From: an uncultured Burkholderiales bacterium
Lineage (GTDB): Bacteria; Pseudomonadota; Gammaproteobacteria; Burkholderiales; Burkholderiaceae_C
Assembly (NCBI GenBank): GCA_903926695.1
Contig: CAIYKK010000682.1
Coordinates: 1 to 11,687, forward strand
Length of the DNA stretch: 11,687 nt
Direction of reading: 5' to 3'
The notes under the pieces were generated by a model. That model searched no databases and was not told where the DNA came from. It saw only the letters and a program-made list of their open reading frames with translations. Positions 1 through 8,660 of this stretch are shown here, one piece after another; within the stretch, counting starts at the first letter, position 1; each line of letters opens with the position of its first letter. A program made the translations under genes and the position numbers.

Positions 1-91
1 GCTGGGCGCTATGGATGCGGCTTTTGAGGTCGGCCAGCCAGTCCGCATATCCCTCGGGTGGCGAAACAAAACTTGGCGGAGTTTCATTCAT
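1..91 (-). CDS. N-terminal fragment of a DUF1016/YhcG-like PDDEXK nuclease-domain protein
   Basis: Only the first 30 codons are inside the window; the gene runs off the left edge. It starts at an ATG two bases after the stop of the DNA methyltransferase gene, so the two are almost certainly co-transcribed and translationally coupled. After a short leader (MNETPPSFVSPP) the visible part reads EGYADWLADLKSRIHSAQ. This resembles the opening of the DUF1016 N-terminal domain (YhcG family), where a tyrosine, a DWL/DFL motif, then LK-RI-AQ precede a helical DNA-binding region and a C-terminal PDDEXK nuclease. The catalytic part is outside the window, so the nuclease assignment rests on recognising this short N-terminus and on the neighbouring methyltransferase. 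It could instead be another protein with a similar helical start. Confidence 0.65.
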   Translation of the reverse strand, partial: MNETPPSFVSPPEGYADWLADLKSRIHSAQ

Positions 92-93
92 GC

Positions 94-3054
94 TCAATTT
101 CTGTTCTCAATATCAAGGTTTTGCTCCAAACGCGGCGTATCGGCAGAAGGCGAGACCGGGTTTTCCTCGCGCAAGGGAAAATCGGCAAAATGCCCTGCCA
201 GATCAGAGCGGTCTTTCAGCACTTTAGAGGCGGGATGCTGCTTTCTCGTTGCCGTTTTCTTGGCGGGCTTGGCTGCTGTTGCCGCTGTCATCTTGGTGTA
301 CAGCTCAAACAGCTTTTCCAGCCGCTCGGTGTCGTTTTTGAAACGGCGACCGATGTAGATGCGCTCCAGCACTTCGTCGTTCAGCGCGTGGGCGTGGCGC
401 AGGTTTTCGGGCATGGCATCCGGGGCGTACAGGTCGGCGATGGTGGCGGGGAAATGCGCTTCGCGGGCCAGCAGGATGTTTTCAGCGCAGGCCGTCAGGT
501 CGGCCTTGTTTTGCTCGGTGAGGAAGGGGACGGGGAAGGTGTTCCAGCCGAGGGTGTTGGAGTAGCGGTAGCGCGTTTCCAGTTTGCCGCAGACTGTTGC
601 CACCCAAACCAAATGGAGGCGGGAGGCGATGAGAGCCATGTTCCAGAGAGGTGCGTCGTATAGGCCAAAGGCTGCATTGCTCGTGATGGTGCCTATTGCC
701 TCATAGCCCACGGGCAAATACGGGCGATTTTCAGAACTGTGGCTTGGAACGATGATTGCTGTTTCATTCCCTTTTTGGCGAACTTCACCGAATTTATGTG
801 GCGTATTGGCAGTTTCGACAGTTGCCGCTTTAGGGCTGGCCAGCCGCATCTTGCGAACGCCCTCAATGCGTTTCACGATGGCTTGAATCTTTAGTGCTTC
901 GTCCAAGTGTTGGTCTTCGATCCATAGGCAAAACCGCAGTTTGTTATGAATGAACTCTTCGGAGCCATAGATACGGCGAATGAAACGGCTTTGTTGCGTG
1001 GTACTCAATCCCAGCGCAGCCAGCTCATCGTGGTTCAGTAGCAAATAGCCGCCATCAGTTGGCTGATTGCCTTTGGCCATTTCTGACTGACCGCCTAAAG
1101 TGCAAGGGAGTTTCTCCACCACCACATTAGCCCCAGGCACCAAATAAGCGTTAATGTGCGCCACCTCTTTGACCACCGTGCCACCTTCGTCGGTGATGGC
1201 AAACAGTCGCCGTACTTTGGGTGGCAGTTTGGCAATGCCCACAATTGCCACTGTCACCCCGGCGTTATGGCTGGCAAGATTAGTCCACTTGAACGAAGTG
1301 TGTGCAAAGGCTATTTCATGGCCGCTGGCAAAAATCATGGGCCAAAGAATCGGCACCTGTGAACCCTGACAAATCGAGTTGGTGGACACAAAGGCGGCGG
1401 CAGTTGGGGTGCGTGTTCCGTAATCGGCGGCCTTCATAAACCAGCCCGCCACGTAATCCAGCGATTTCCACGTTTTGCAGCGGTGATTAAAAATCGCCTT
1501 TAAGTCATCTTTTTGTTCCGCCGATTGCCATGTACTGCCCAAATACGGCGGATTGCCGCAAATAAACGTCTCCCCGCCTTCATTCGCAAAATCCATTTCC
1601 GACTGATCCAGCGGCGTGCCGAATAAATCATCGGCTATTAACTTCACGCCCGTGCCCGTCGGCGGGCAAATGCCCAGCCAATCCAGCCGCAGCGCATTGC
1701 CGCACACAATCCAGTTCTCCGCATCTAGCGGCAAAAATTCCGCCAGCGCGTCTTTCTGCCCCCGGTACAGCACGTCGCACTGAAACTCGGCAATGATGAG
1801 CGCCAGCCGGGCAATCTCCGCCGGAAAATTGCGCAGCTCAATGCCCCGGAAGTTGGTCAGCGGAATCTCGCTGCCCCGGTGCGACTCGCCCCGGCGCTCG
1901 TTGATGACGGCTTCAATGGCGCGCATTTGCTTGTAGGCAATCACCAAAAAATTGCCCGAGCCGCAGGCCGGGTCAAACACCCGGATGCGCGCCATGCGCT
2001 TGCGCAGGTTCAGGAGCTTGCGCTCGTTGTCACCCGCCTCGGCCAGTTGCGCCCGCAGCTCGTCCAGAAACAGCGGGTTCAACACCTTCAGGATGTTCGG
2101 CACGCTGGTGTAGTGCATGCCCAGCGCGCCGCGCTCTTCGTCATCGGCGACGGCCTGAATCATGCTGCCGAAAATGTCCGGGTTGATCTCGCGCCATTTC
2201 AGGGCGCCCGCGTGCAGCAGGTAGGTGCGCGCCATGCGCGTGAAGCGCGGCACTTCCGTGCTGCCGGAAAACAGGCCGCCGTTCACATACGGGAATTGAT
2301 CGGCCCAAGGGCGCAGCTGCGCCGCCACGCGGTGCCGGTTGTCGAGCATGCCCGCGTGCCGGGTGGGCACGTTCATGGCGCGGAAGATTTCGGACAGCAC
2401 CTCGTGGGTGTTGGCGCCGCCCGGCTCGCTCATCTGCTCCACGGTCTGGGTGAACAGCCCTTGGCCGTTGAAGATGTCGGTGTCTTCGGCAAAGAAGCAA
2501 AACACCAGCCGCGCCATGAAGTGGTTCATGTCGGCGCGGCGCTCGTCGCTGGCCCAGTCGGGGTTTTCGCGCAGCAGCTCGACGTACAGCTTGTTCAGCC
2601 GCCCGGTGGCGCGCACGTCAATCGGGTTGTCCTTGATCTCCTTGAGGGTGGAGATGCCCGCCAGCGGCAGAAAAAAGCCGAAGTGGTCGGCAAACGCCGG
2701 GTAGGCGCAGGCCAGGGTTTCGCCACTGGCCAGCTCTTCGGCTTCCAGCGTCTGCCCGTCGGTGGCGAGGATGAATTTGGCCTTGGCTTTAACGCTGGTC
2801 GGGCTGGCGCGCAGGGCTTTAAGGGTGTCGCCCACGGCGCTTTCTTCACCCGGCGCGCACACGGCAATGTGGATGTTGCTGCGCTGGAGCACGCCGCCGG
2901 GTACATCTGAGGCATTGTTATTGCCCGAGCGCAGACGCTGGAGCGTGGTGTCTTTGTTGCCGAAAGCGGCCAGGAACAAAAACGGGAATTGCGCCGCGTC
3001 GAAAGGCGCAAGGGCCAGCTCCGACAGGGCGGCTTCAATTTCTACTGCATTCAT
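94..3054 (-). CDS. MmeI/YeeA-like class I SAM-dependent DNA adenine methyltransferase
   Basis: This 986-residue protein probably transfers a methyl group from S-adenosylmethionine to adenine in a specific DNA site. The SAM-binding motif I is DPACGSG (residues 361-367). It is preceded by the helical GMHYTS segment (312-317) that opens the methyltransferase domain in this family. Catalytic motif IV is NPPY (501-504), the form typical of N6-adenine enzymes. Residues 1-150 correspond to the MmeI-type N-terminal domain, 150-300 to the helical linker, about 600-830 to the target recognition region, and the rest to a C-terminal domain ending in a Lys/Ala-rich tail (about 921-945). No D...ExK nuclease motif is apparent in the N-terminal domain, unlike MmeI itself, so it may be methylation-only like Bacillus YeeA/DnmA. 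The ATG has AAGAGG a few bases upstream. A 101-base gap separates it from phoR, and a nuclease-like gene follows after 2 bases. Base composition drops in the recognition region. The target site cannot be read from sequence. Confidence 0.88.
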   Translation of the reverse strand: MNAVEIEAALSELALAPFDAAQFPFLFLAAFGNKDTTLQRLRSGNNNASDVPGGVLQRSNIHIAVCAPGEESAVGDTLKALRASPTSVKAKAKFILATDGQTLEAEELASGETLACAYPAFADHFGFFLPLAGISTLKEIKDNPIDVRATGRLNKLYVELLRENPDWASDERRADMNHFMARLVFCFFAEDTDIFNGQGLFTQTVEQMSEPGGANTHEVLSEIFRAMNVPTRHAGMLDNRHRVAAQLRPWADQFPYVNGGLFSGSTEVPRFTRMARTYLLHAGALKWREINPDIFGSMIQAVADDEERGALGMHYTSVPNILKVLNPLFLDELRAQLAEAGDNERKLLNLRKRMARIRVFDPACGSGNFLVIAYKQMRAIEAVINERRGESHRGSEIPLTNFRGIELRNFPAEIARLALIIAEFQCDVLYRGQKDALAEFLPLDAENWIVCGNALRLDWLGICPPTGTGVKLIADDLFGTPLDQSEMDFANEGGETFICGNPPYLGSTWQSAEQKDDLKAIFNHRCKTWKSLDYVAGWFMKAADYGTRTPTAAAFVSTNSICQGSQVPILWPMIFASGHEIAFAHTSFKWTNLASHNAGVTVAIVGIAKLPPKVRRLFAITDEGGTVVKEVAHINAYLVPGANVVVEKLPCTLGGQSEMAKGNQPTDGGYLLLNHDELAALGLSTTQQSRFIRRIYGSEEFIHNKLRFCLWIEDQHLDEALKIQAIVKRIEGVRKMRLASPKAATVETANTPHKFGEVRQKGNETAIIVPSHSSENRPYLPVGYEAIGTITSNAAFGLYDAPLWNMALIASRLHLVWVATVCGKLETRYRYSNTLGWNTFPVPFLTEQNKADLTACAENILLAREAHFPATIADLYAPDAMPENLRHAHALNDEVLERIYIGRRFKNDTERLEKLFELYTKMTAATAAKPAKKTATRKQHPASKVLKDRSDLAGHFADFPLREENPVSPSADTPRLEQNLDIENRN

Positions 3055-3103
3055 GGGGCCTCTTGCCTGTGACTTTTCCCGCTCGCGTCCGAAGCTTATT
3101 GGG

Positions 3104-3132
3104 ATTATTTTAAGTCTTTGGTAGCGGTTTAA
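3104..3132 (-). promoter_or_regulatory. Candidate promoter for the methyltransferase gene
   Basis: The 101-base gap between phoR and the methyltransferase is AT-rich near phoR. On the minus strand it holds AATAAT (5 of 6 matches to a -10 box) with TTAAAC (3 of 6 to a -35 box) 17 bases upstream. No convincing hairpin terminator follows phoR, so read-through from the phosphate operon is also possible. The assignment is weak because the -35 match is poor. Confidence 0.25.
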
Positions 3133-3155
3133 TCTTCAGTGAAAAATTGTCTCGC

Positions 3156-4487
3156 CTAAAGCTGCCGCACCCGGCTCGCCGGGAAAACAATAGAAAAGCA
3201 TGAACCCTGGCCGATCTGGCTGGTGATCTCCAGCGCCGCACCGTGGCGCTGGGCGACGTGCTTGACAATCGCCAGCCCCAACCCGGTGCCGCCGGTTTCA
3301 CGCGAGCGGCTGCGGTCCACCCGGTAAAAGCGCTCCGTCAGGCGCGGCAGGTGTTCGGGCGCAATGCCGGGGCCGGAATCCCTGACCTGGAATTGGCCAC
3401 GCCCGTCGGCCAGCACCGTCCAGCTGACGGCAATCAGCCCCCCGCCCGGTGTGTAACGCACGGCGTTGCTCACCAAGTTAGAAAAAGCGCTGCGGATTTC
3501 GCTGGCGTTACCGGTAATTTCGCACACTGGAAAGGATTCAAACGCCAGCTCGTGGCCTTGCGGTGCCAGCATGCTCGACAGCGCTCTGGCCTCCTGCTCG
3601 CACTGCTCAAACAGGGTGTTGACCGCCGCCCATTCGCCAGCGCCGGGCAGCGGGCTGCCTTCGAGGCGCGAGAGGGTCAGCAGGTCATAAACCAGCGTCT
3701 GCATGCGCAGGGACTGCTGGGCCATGAGCGCCAGATAACGCTCGCGCTCGGCTTTTTTCAGCGGCAGGTTTTGCAGGGTTTCGATAAAACCGGCTACCAC
3801 CGTCAGCGGCGTGCGGATTTCGTGCGACACGTTGGCGACAAAATCGCGCCGCATGGCTTCGGCCTGCTCCACGGCGGTGATGTCGCGCGAGAGCAGCAGT
3901 CTGCGGTTGTCGCCGTAGCCGCTGACATGCACCGAGAGTTTGACCGGTCGCGTCGGGGTGCTGGCGTGGCCGGAAATGGCCAGTTCGCGGGAAAAATCGC
4001 CCTGCGCCAGATAAGCCTTGAAGATCGGTTCGCGCACCAGATTGGCAATGTGCTGCTGCAGATCGCGCCGGGCGTCAAAGCCGAAGTGCTGCGCCGCTGG
4101 CTGGTTGCACCATTCGATGCGTCCCTGGGCGTCGAGCAGCACCACGCCGTTGGGCGAAGCCTGCAGCGCGGCGAGGAATTCTTCCAGCCGGGCCTGGTTA
4201 CCTTGATACTGTTGATCGCGTTTTTTCAGCAGGCGGCGCACGCGGTCGGCCACTTCGCTCCAGACGCCGGGCAGTCGGGGCTGCGCGCCCGTCATGGGCA
4301 CCGGCGTTTCGTGGGTTTGCTCGGAGCGCAACCATTGCAACAGCCGCCGGGCCGCCAGCGTGTCGAGCAGCTGCCAGACAGCCGCGCCCAACAGCAAGCC
4401 CCAAGGCAACCCCTCACGGGCCGCCGCCCACCAGCCAAAAGCCCCGCCCGCCGCCATGCAGGCGGCCAACACCAGCCAGCGCCTCAT
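3156..4487 (-). CDS. phoR: Phosphate regulon sensor histidine kinase PhoR
   Basis: PhoR is the inner-membrane kinase that phosphorylates PhoB when phosphate is scarce and dephosphorylates it when phosphate is plentiful. The 443 residues are a typical length. Two membrane segments lie at about 4-22 and 27-45 with only a few residues between them, so there is no periplasmic sensor domain. That fits PhoR, which reads the state of PstSCAB through PhoU. A linker leads to a PAS domain (about 102-200). The H box NVSHEIRTPL carries the phospho-acceptor His222. The ATPase domain has the N box (Asn337 and Asn341), G1 DSGPGIA (370-376), F box ERFYRVD (385-391) and G2 GGTGLGLAIV (399-408). The ATG overlaps the phoB stop by 4 bases (ATGA) with only a weak ribosome binding site, so translation is probably coupled to phoB. 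It is the last gene of the pst-pho unit. All kinase motifs are intact. Confidence 0.96.
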   Translation of the reverse strand: MRRWLVLAACMAAGGAFGWWAAAREGLPWGLLLGAAVWQLLDTLAARRLLQWLRSEQTHETPVPMTGAQPRLPGVWSEVADRVRRLLKKRDQQYQGNQARLEEFLAALQASPNGVVLLDAQGRIEWCNQPAAQHFGFDARRDLQQHIANLVREPIFKAYLAQGDFSRELAISGHASTPTRPVKLSVHVSGYGDNRRLLLSRDITAVEQAEAMRRDFVANVSHEIRTPLTVVAGFIETLQNLPLKKAERERYLALMAQQSLRMQTLVYDLLTLSRLEGSPLPGAGEWAAVNTLFEQCEQEARALSSMLAPQGHELAFESFPVCEITGNASEIRSAFSNLVSNAVRYTPGGGLIAVSWTVLADGRGQFQVRDSGPGIAPEHLPRLTERFYRVDRSRSRETGGTGLGLAIVKHVAQRHGAALEITSQIGQGSCFSIVFPASRVRQL

Positions 4488-5209
4488 TGTCCGGTGGGCG
4501 CAGCGGCAGTTCGTTCAGTGCTGCGGGTGAGCCGGTAGCCTGCGCCGCGCACAGTTTCGATCATGGTGCCCGCCGTGCCCAGCGCTTCGCGCAGGCGCTT
4601 GACGTGAACATCGACCGTGCGCTCTTCAATAAACACCTGATCGCCCCAAACGTTGTCGAGCAGGCTGGCGCGGCTGTGAACGCGCTCGGCGTGTTTCATC
4701 AGGTAATGCAGCAGCTTGAACTCGGTTGGCCCGAGCTTGAGTTCGCGCCCCTGGTGCGTCGTGCGGTGCGTCGCGCCGTTAAGCGCCAGCTCGCCCACAC
4801 TCACGCCTTCGCCTTCGCTTTCAGGCTCGGGGATGCGGCGGCGCAGCGCGGCGCGGATGCGCGCCAGCAGCTCCTGCGTGGAAAACGGCTTGGTGATGTA
4901 GTCGTCCGCGCCCGCGTCCAGCCCCGCCACCTTGTCCGGCTCGTCGCCGCGTGCCGTCAGCATGATGATCGGAATGCTTTTGGTGCGCTCCTGCTTGCGC
5001 CACTGCCGCGCCAGCATCAAGCCGCTCTGGCCCGGCAGCATCCAGTCGAGCAGGATCAAATCGGGCAGCGCCACGTCCAATTCGCGCTGGGCCGCCACGC
5101 TGTCATAAGCCAGAACGGGACTAAAACCGCCGTGCTTGAGATTGACCGCAATCAGCTCAGCGATGGCGGGCTCGTCTTCGACGACCAAAATGCGCGGCAG
5201 GTGTTTCAT
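4484..5209 (-). CDS. phoB: Phosphate regulon response regulator PhoB
   Basis: PhoB is the cytoplasmic transcription factor that binds PHO boxes and recruits RNA polymerase after phosphorylation by PhoR. The 241 residues form an N-terminal receiver domain (about 5-120) and a C-terminal OmpR/PhoB winged helix (about 135-230). In the receiver, Glu11 and Asp12 form the acidic pocket, Asp55 in LLDWMLPG is the phospho-acceptor, Thr85 is the switch residue and Lys107 in TKPF is the conserved lysine. The DNA-binding half contains LGPTEFKLLHYLM, then EERTVDVHVKRLR (the recognition helix) and VRGAGYRL (the wing). Its ATG overlaps the phoU stop by 4 bases and its stop overlaps the phoR start by 4 bases, a tightly coupled arrangement. 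The PHO box upstream of pstS in this same operon implies positive autoregulation. Confidence 0.97.
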   Translation of the reverse strand: MKHLPRILVVEDEPAIAELIAVNLKHGGFSPVLAYDSVAAQRELDVALPDLILLDWMLPGQSGLMLARQWRKQERTKSIPIIMLTARGDEPDKVAGLDAGADDYITKPFSTQELLARIRAALRRRIPEPESEGEGVSVGELALNGATHRTTHQGRELKLGPTEFKLLHYLMKHAERVHSRASLLDNVWGDQVFIEERTVDVHVKRLREALGTAGTMIETVRGAGYRLTRSTERTAAAPTGQ

Positions 5210-5910
5210 TGCTTGACGGCGGATTCCACCTGTTCCATCGGGCTGTGGCGCACATCGGCGCCCTTGACGATGTAGATGATGAATTCGGCGATGTTCTTGG
5301 CGTGGTCGCCGACACGCTCGATGGCCTTGGCGATGAACAGCAGGTCCAGGCTGGCCGAGATGGTGCGCGGGTCTTCCATCATGTAGGTGATGAGCTTGCG
5401 CACAAAGCCATCGAACTCCGCGTCGATCTGGTCGTCTTCCTTCAGGATCGACACCGCCGCCGTCGTATCCAGCCGGGCAAACGCATCCAGCGCCTTGCGC
5501 AGCAGGCCCGAAGCCAGTTCAGCGGCGACGCGCAAATCGGACGAAGGCAGCGCCCGCGCCGAGCCGCTCAAAATGATGGACTTGACCATGCGGGCGATTT
5601 TGGTCGCCTCGTCGCCAGCGCGCTCTAAATTAGCCGTGGTTTTGGAAATGGCGATCAGCAAGCGCAAGTCGCGCGCCGTCGGCTGGCGCCGGGCGATGAT
5701 CGACGACAGCTCGCGGTCAATGTCCAGCTCCATGCCGTTGACGCGGCTTTCGGTTTCGATGACCTGATCGGCGCTCTCGGCGCTGAACTGCGAGAGCGCG
5801 TAAATCGCCAGCCGCAACTGAGCTTCGACCAGCCCGCCCAGCTCCATCACGCGGGACGACACGTCATTGAGTTCGCTGTCGAACTGGGTCGATAAATGTT
5901 TGTCTGCCAT
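5206..5910 (-). CDS. phoU: Phosphate signalling protein PhoU
   Basis: PhoU is a peripheral cytoplasmic protein that links the PstSCAB transporter to PhoR and keeps the Pho response off when phosphate is sufficient. At 234 residues it has the usual length and all-alpha make-up: two related three-helix bundles. Each bundle shows the family's metal-cluster signature, LERAGDEATKIAR (95-107) and IERVGDHAKNIAE (197-209), which form the internal repeat. The ATG at 5908-5910 is supported by a strong AGGAGG ribosome binding site just upstream, in the 23-base gap after pstB. Its stop overlaps the phoB start by 4 bases. Loss of PhoU in other bacteria causes constitutive Pho expression. Confidence 0.97.
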   Translation of the reverse strand: MADKHLSTQFDSELNDVSSRVMELGGLVEAQLRLAIYALSQFSAESADQVIETESRVNGMELDIDRELSSIIARRQPTARDLRLLIAISKTTANLERAGDEATKIARMVKSIILSGSARALPSSDLRVAAELASGLLRKALDAFARLDTTAAVSILKEDDQIDAEFDGFVRKLITYMMEDPRTISASLDLLFIAKAIERVGDHAKNIAEFIIYIVKGADVRHSPMEQVESAVKQ

Positions 5911-5933
5911 GATTTTTCTCCTCCTGCCTCTGA

Positions 5934-6713
5934 TCAGCCGAAACGGCCGGTGATGTAGTCTTCGGTTTCTTTGCGCTTGGGCTTGAAGAAAATATCTTCG
6001 GTCACGCCAAACTCCACCAGGTCGCCCAAATACATATAGGCGGTGTAGTCGCTGCAGCGGGCGGCCTGCTGCATGTTGTGGGTCACGATGACAACCGTGT
6101 AATCGTTTTTCAGTTCGGCGATCAGCTCTTCAACCTTGGCCGTGGAAATCGGGTCCAGCGCCGAGCAGGGCTCGTCGAGCAACAGCACTTCGGGCTTAAT
6201 GGCAATGCCGCGTGCAATGCACAGGCGCTGTTGCTGGCCGCCTGACAGGCTGGAGCCGCTCTGGTTGAGTTTGTCTTTGACCTCGGTCCACAGCGCGGCC
6301 TTGCGCAGCGCCCATTCAACCCGATCATCCATGTCGGCGGCGCTCAGGTTGTCAAACAACTTGACGCCAAAAGCGATGTTGTCGTAAATCGACATCGGAA
6401 ACGGCGTCGGTTTTTGAAACACCATGCCGACCTTGGCGCGCAGCAGCGCCACATCTTCTTTGGAAGTCAGCAGGTTGTCGCCGTCGAGCAGCACCTGACC
6501 TTCAGCGCGCTGCTCGGGATACAGCTCGTACATCCGGTTAAAAATGCGCAGCAGCGTGGATTTACCGCAGCCCGAGGGGCCGATGAAGGCGGTGACTTTC
6601 TTTTCGGGAATTTCCAGGTTGATGCCCTTGAGGGCGTGAAATTTTCCGTAATAAAAATTCAGGTTTTTCACCGAAAGTTTCGATTTTTCGCGGGTGGCGT
6701 TCAGAGTTTCCAT
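5934..6713 (-). CDS. pstB: Phosphate ABC transporter ATP-binding protein PstB
   Basis: PstB hydrolyses ATP on the cytoplasmic face of the PstCA channel to drive phosphate import. The 259 residues carry every ABC ATPase motif: Walker [10 protein letters not shown] (45-53), Q-loop Gln100, signature LSGGQQQR (156-163), Walker B LLLDEP (177-182) and the switch histidine His212. The segment [18 protein letters not shown] after the Q-loop and the C-terminal [10 protein letters not shown] are diagnostic for PstB rather than for other importer ATPases. The ATG has AAGG six bases upstream and lies 19 bases after the pstA stop. The upstream pstA and downstream phoU place it in the standard operon order. 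Confidence 0.98.
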   Translation of the reverse strand: METLNATREKSKLSVKNLNFYYGKFHALKGINLEIPEKKVTAFIGPSGCGKSTLLRIFNRMYELYPEQRAEGQVLLDGDNLLTSKEDVALLRAKVGMVFQKPTPFPMSIYDNIAFGVKLFDNLSAADMDDRVEWALRKAALWTEVKDKLNQSGSSLSGGQQQRLCIARGIAIKPEVLLLDEPCSALDPISTAKVEELIAELKNDYTVVIVTHNMQQAARCSDYTAYMYLGDLVEFGVTEDIFFKPKRKETEDYITGRFG

Positions 6714-6732
6714 CGTTGACCTTGTTTTGTTC

Positions 6733-7593
6733 TTAGTCTTTTTTGCGTGTCAGCACACGCGCCAGAATATTCAGCCCCAGCACCGCCACCGTGATGATGA
6801 ACACGCCAGCCCAGGCCAGATGCTGCCAGTTTTCATAAGGGCTCATCGCAAACTTGAAAATGGTGACGGGCAGGCTGGCCATCGGCTGGCTCAGGTTGGA
6901 AGTCCAGAACTGGTTGCTCAGCGCGGTGAACAGCAGCGGCGCCGTTTCACCGGCAATGCGCGCTACGGCCAGCAAGATGCCGGTGACCACACCAGCGCGG
7001 GCAGCGCGCAACGTGATGCTCAGGATGACTTTCCACTTGGGTGCGCCCAGCGCATAAGCGGCTTCGCGCAGGCCGGGCGGCACCAGTTGCAGCATGTTTT
7101 CCGTCGTGCGGATCACCACCGGAATCACAATCAGCGCCAGCGCCACGATACCCGCCCAGCCCGAAAACGAATGAAAGCGCGACACCACGACCGTATAAAC
7201 AAACAGGCCAATCACAATGGACGGCGCGGACAGCAAAATGTCGTTCACAAACCGCGTGACCGAAGCCAGCGGGCCTTTGGTGTTGTACTCGGCCAGATAA
7301 ATGCCCGCCATGATGCCGATGGGCGTACCGACAAACGTGGCCAGCGACACCATCAAAAACGAGCCGTAGATCGCGTTGGCAATGCCGCCGTCCTCATTGG
7401 GCGCAGGCGTCATCTCGGTGAAAGTGGCCAGCGAAATCCCCGCGATGCCCAGCCGCAGGGTTTCCCACAAAATCCAAAACAGCCAAAACAGGCCAAATCC
7501 CATTGCCGCCAGCGACAGCACCAGCGCGATCTGGTTGACGCGCTTGCGCTGGTTGAACTTGGCCAGCCGGGCTTGTTGCATCACGGCGTTCAT
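6733..7593 (-). CDS. pstA: Phosphate ABC transporter permease PstA
   Basis: PstA is one of the two inner-membrane permease subunits of the high-affinity phosphate importer. The 286 residues show about six membrane segments (about 22-44, 76-98, 119-142, 146-163, 200-222 and 262-280). The EAA coupling loop that contacts PstB is [13 protein letters not shown] (176-188), followed by [13 protein letters not shown], typical of PstA. Its ATG overlaps the pstC stop by 4 bases and is served by AAGGAG inside the end of pstC, with a 7-base spacing. The two permeases are therefore translationally coupled, as expected for subunits needed in equal amounts. Confidence 0.97.
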   Translation of the reverse strand: MNAVMQQARLAKFNQRKRVNQIALVLSLAAMGFGLFWLFWILWETLRLGIAGISLATFTEMTPAPNEDGGIANAIYGSFLMVSLATFVGTPIGIMAGIYLAEYNTKGPLASVTRFVNDILLSAPSIVIGLFVYTVVVSRFHSFSGWAGIVALALIVIPVVIRTTENMLQLVPPGLREAAYALGAPKWKVILSITLRAARAGVVTGILLAVARIAGETAPLLFTALSNQFWTSNLSQPMASLPVTIFKFAMSPYENWQHLAWAGVFIITVAVLGLNILARVLTRKKD

Positions 7594-8621
7594 GTTTTGG
7601 CTCCTTCATTTTTTTGCAACTGCGACAGCAGCAGCTTGGACAGCGACAGCACCACAAACGTGATGAAAAACAGCACCAATCCCAAATAAATCAGCGACGC
7701 CTGATGCAGGCCGTCAGCGGCTTCGGCAAACTCGTTGGCCAGCGCCGAGGTGATGCTGTTGGCCGCTTGAAACAGGCTCAGCGAATCGAGCTGGTTAAAG
7801 TTACCGATGACAAAGGTTACCGCCATCGTTTCACCCAGCGCCCGGCCCAGACCCAGCATGATGCCGCCCATGACGCCCGATTTGGTGTAGGGCAACACCA
7901 CTTTGGAAACCACTTCCCAGGTCGTCGAACCGAGGCCGTAAGCCGATTCTTTGAGCAACACGGGCGTGACTTCAAACACATCGCGCATCACCGAGGCAAT
8001 GAACGGAATGATCATGATGGCCAAAATAATGCCCGCCGACAAAATGCCGATGCCGACCGGTGGCCCGGAAAACAGCGCGCCCAAATAAGGCACGCCGCTG
8101 AACATGGCCTGCAGCGGCTGCTGCACATAGGTCGCCAGAATTGGCCCGAACACCAGCAGCCCCCACATGCCATACACGATAGACGGCACGGCGGCCAGCA
8201 GTTCAATCGCGGTGCCCAGCGGGCGCTTGAGCCAGGCCGGGGAGAGTTCAGTCAAAAACAGCGCAATGCCAAAACTCACCGGCACCGCAATCAAGAGCGC
8301 GATAAAGGACGTGGCCAGCGTGCCGTAAATCATCACCAGCCCGCCGTATTCGTTTTGCACCGGATCCCAGGCGCTGCGGGTCAAAAAGCTCAGCCCGTAT
8401 TTGCTGATCGCGGGCCAGGCGCCGATAACCAGAGAAATCAAAATCGCCAGAAGCAGCGCCAAGGTCAGCAGTGCTGCCCCCAACGCGGCCCAGCCAAAAA
8501 GGCGGTCTGGTAACCGGCTTCGCTTCACAGGGGTTGAGGGGGGAGGATTGGCCATGGCGCGTCCGGTCGCTTTTGCCGGAAGCGCAAAATCGGCCCGGCT
8601 TGCCGGAAGTGTAGAGGACAC
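7590..8621 (-). CDS. pstC: Phosphate ABC transporter permease PstC
   Basis: PstC pairs with PstA to form the phosphate channel in the inner membrane. The version given has 343 residues with about six membrane segments (the first about 43-66, then about 95-123, 138-160, 187-212, 250-275 and 310-333). The EAA loop is [17 protein letters not shown] (222-238), and [17 protein letters not shown] is typical of PstC. The start is uncertain. The longer form begins at a GTG (8619-8621) with AGGGG nine bases upstream. An ATG at 8553-8555 would remove 22 residues without touching a membrane segment, but it has no clear ribosome binding site. pstS ends 39 bases upstream; pstA overlaps the stop by 4 bases. 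Confidence 0.95.
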   Translation of the reverse strand: MSSTLPASRADFALPAKATGRAMANPPPSTPVKRSRLPDRLFGWAALGAALLTLALLLAILISLVIGAWPAISKYGLSFLTRSAWDPVQNEYGGLVMIYGTLATSFIALLIAVPVSFGIALFLTELSPAWLKRPLGTAIELLAAVPSIVYGMWGLLVFGPILATYVQQPLQAMFSGVPYLGALFSGPPVGIGILSAGIILAIMIIPFIASVMRDVFEVTPVLLKESAYGLGSTTWEVVSKVVLPYTKSGVMGGIMLGLGRALGETMAVTFVIGNFNQLDSLSLFQAANSITSALANEFAEAADGLHQASLIYLGLVLFFITFVVLSLSKLLLSQLQKNEGAKT

Positions 8622-8660
8622 GGAATAAAACCCCTGTGAATTGAAACTGAAGTGAACAGC

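Noticed and set aside
1879..2910. Long plus-strand open frame opposite the N-terminal half of the methyltransferase
   Set aside because: Same shadow composition and no recognisable motif; the opposite strand encodes a clear methyltransferase.
3055..3155. Possible intrinsic terminator after phoR
   Set aside because: No GC-rich stem followed by a T run could be found on the minus strand.
3243..4538. Long plus-strand open frame opposite phoR and the end of phoB
   Set aside because: It is antisense to genes with all motifs intact, has no recognisable domain, and is rich in Arg, Gln and Ala as expected from the complementary frame of GC-rich coding DNA.
6694..7689. Plus-strand open frame opposite pstA
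   Set aside because: Arg/Gln/His-rich, low-complexity antisense frame; PstA on the other strand is unambiguous.
8622..8660. Possible hairpin between pstS and pstC that might reduce downstream expression
   Set aside because: Only a 4-base CTGT/ACAG pairing flanking an AT-rich centre is visible, too weak to call a terminator or a processing hairpin.
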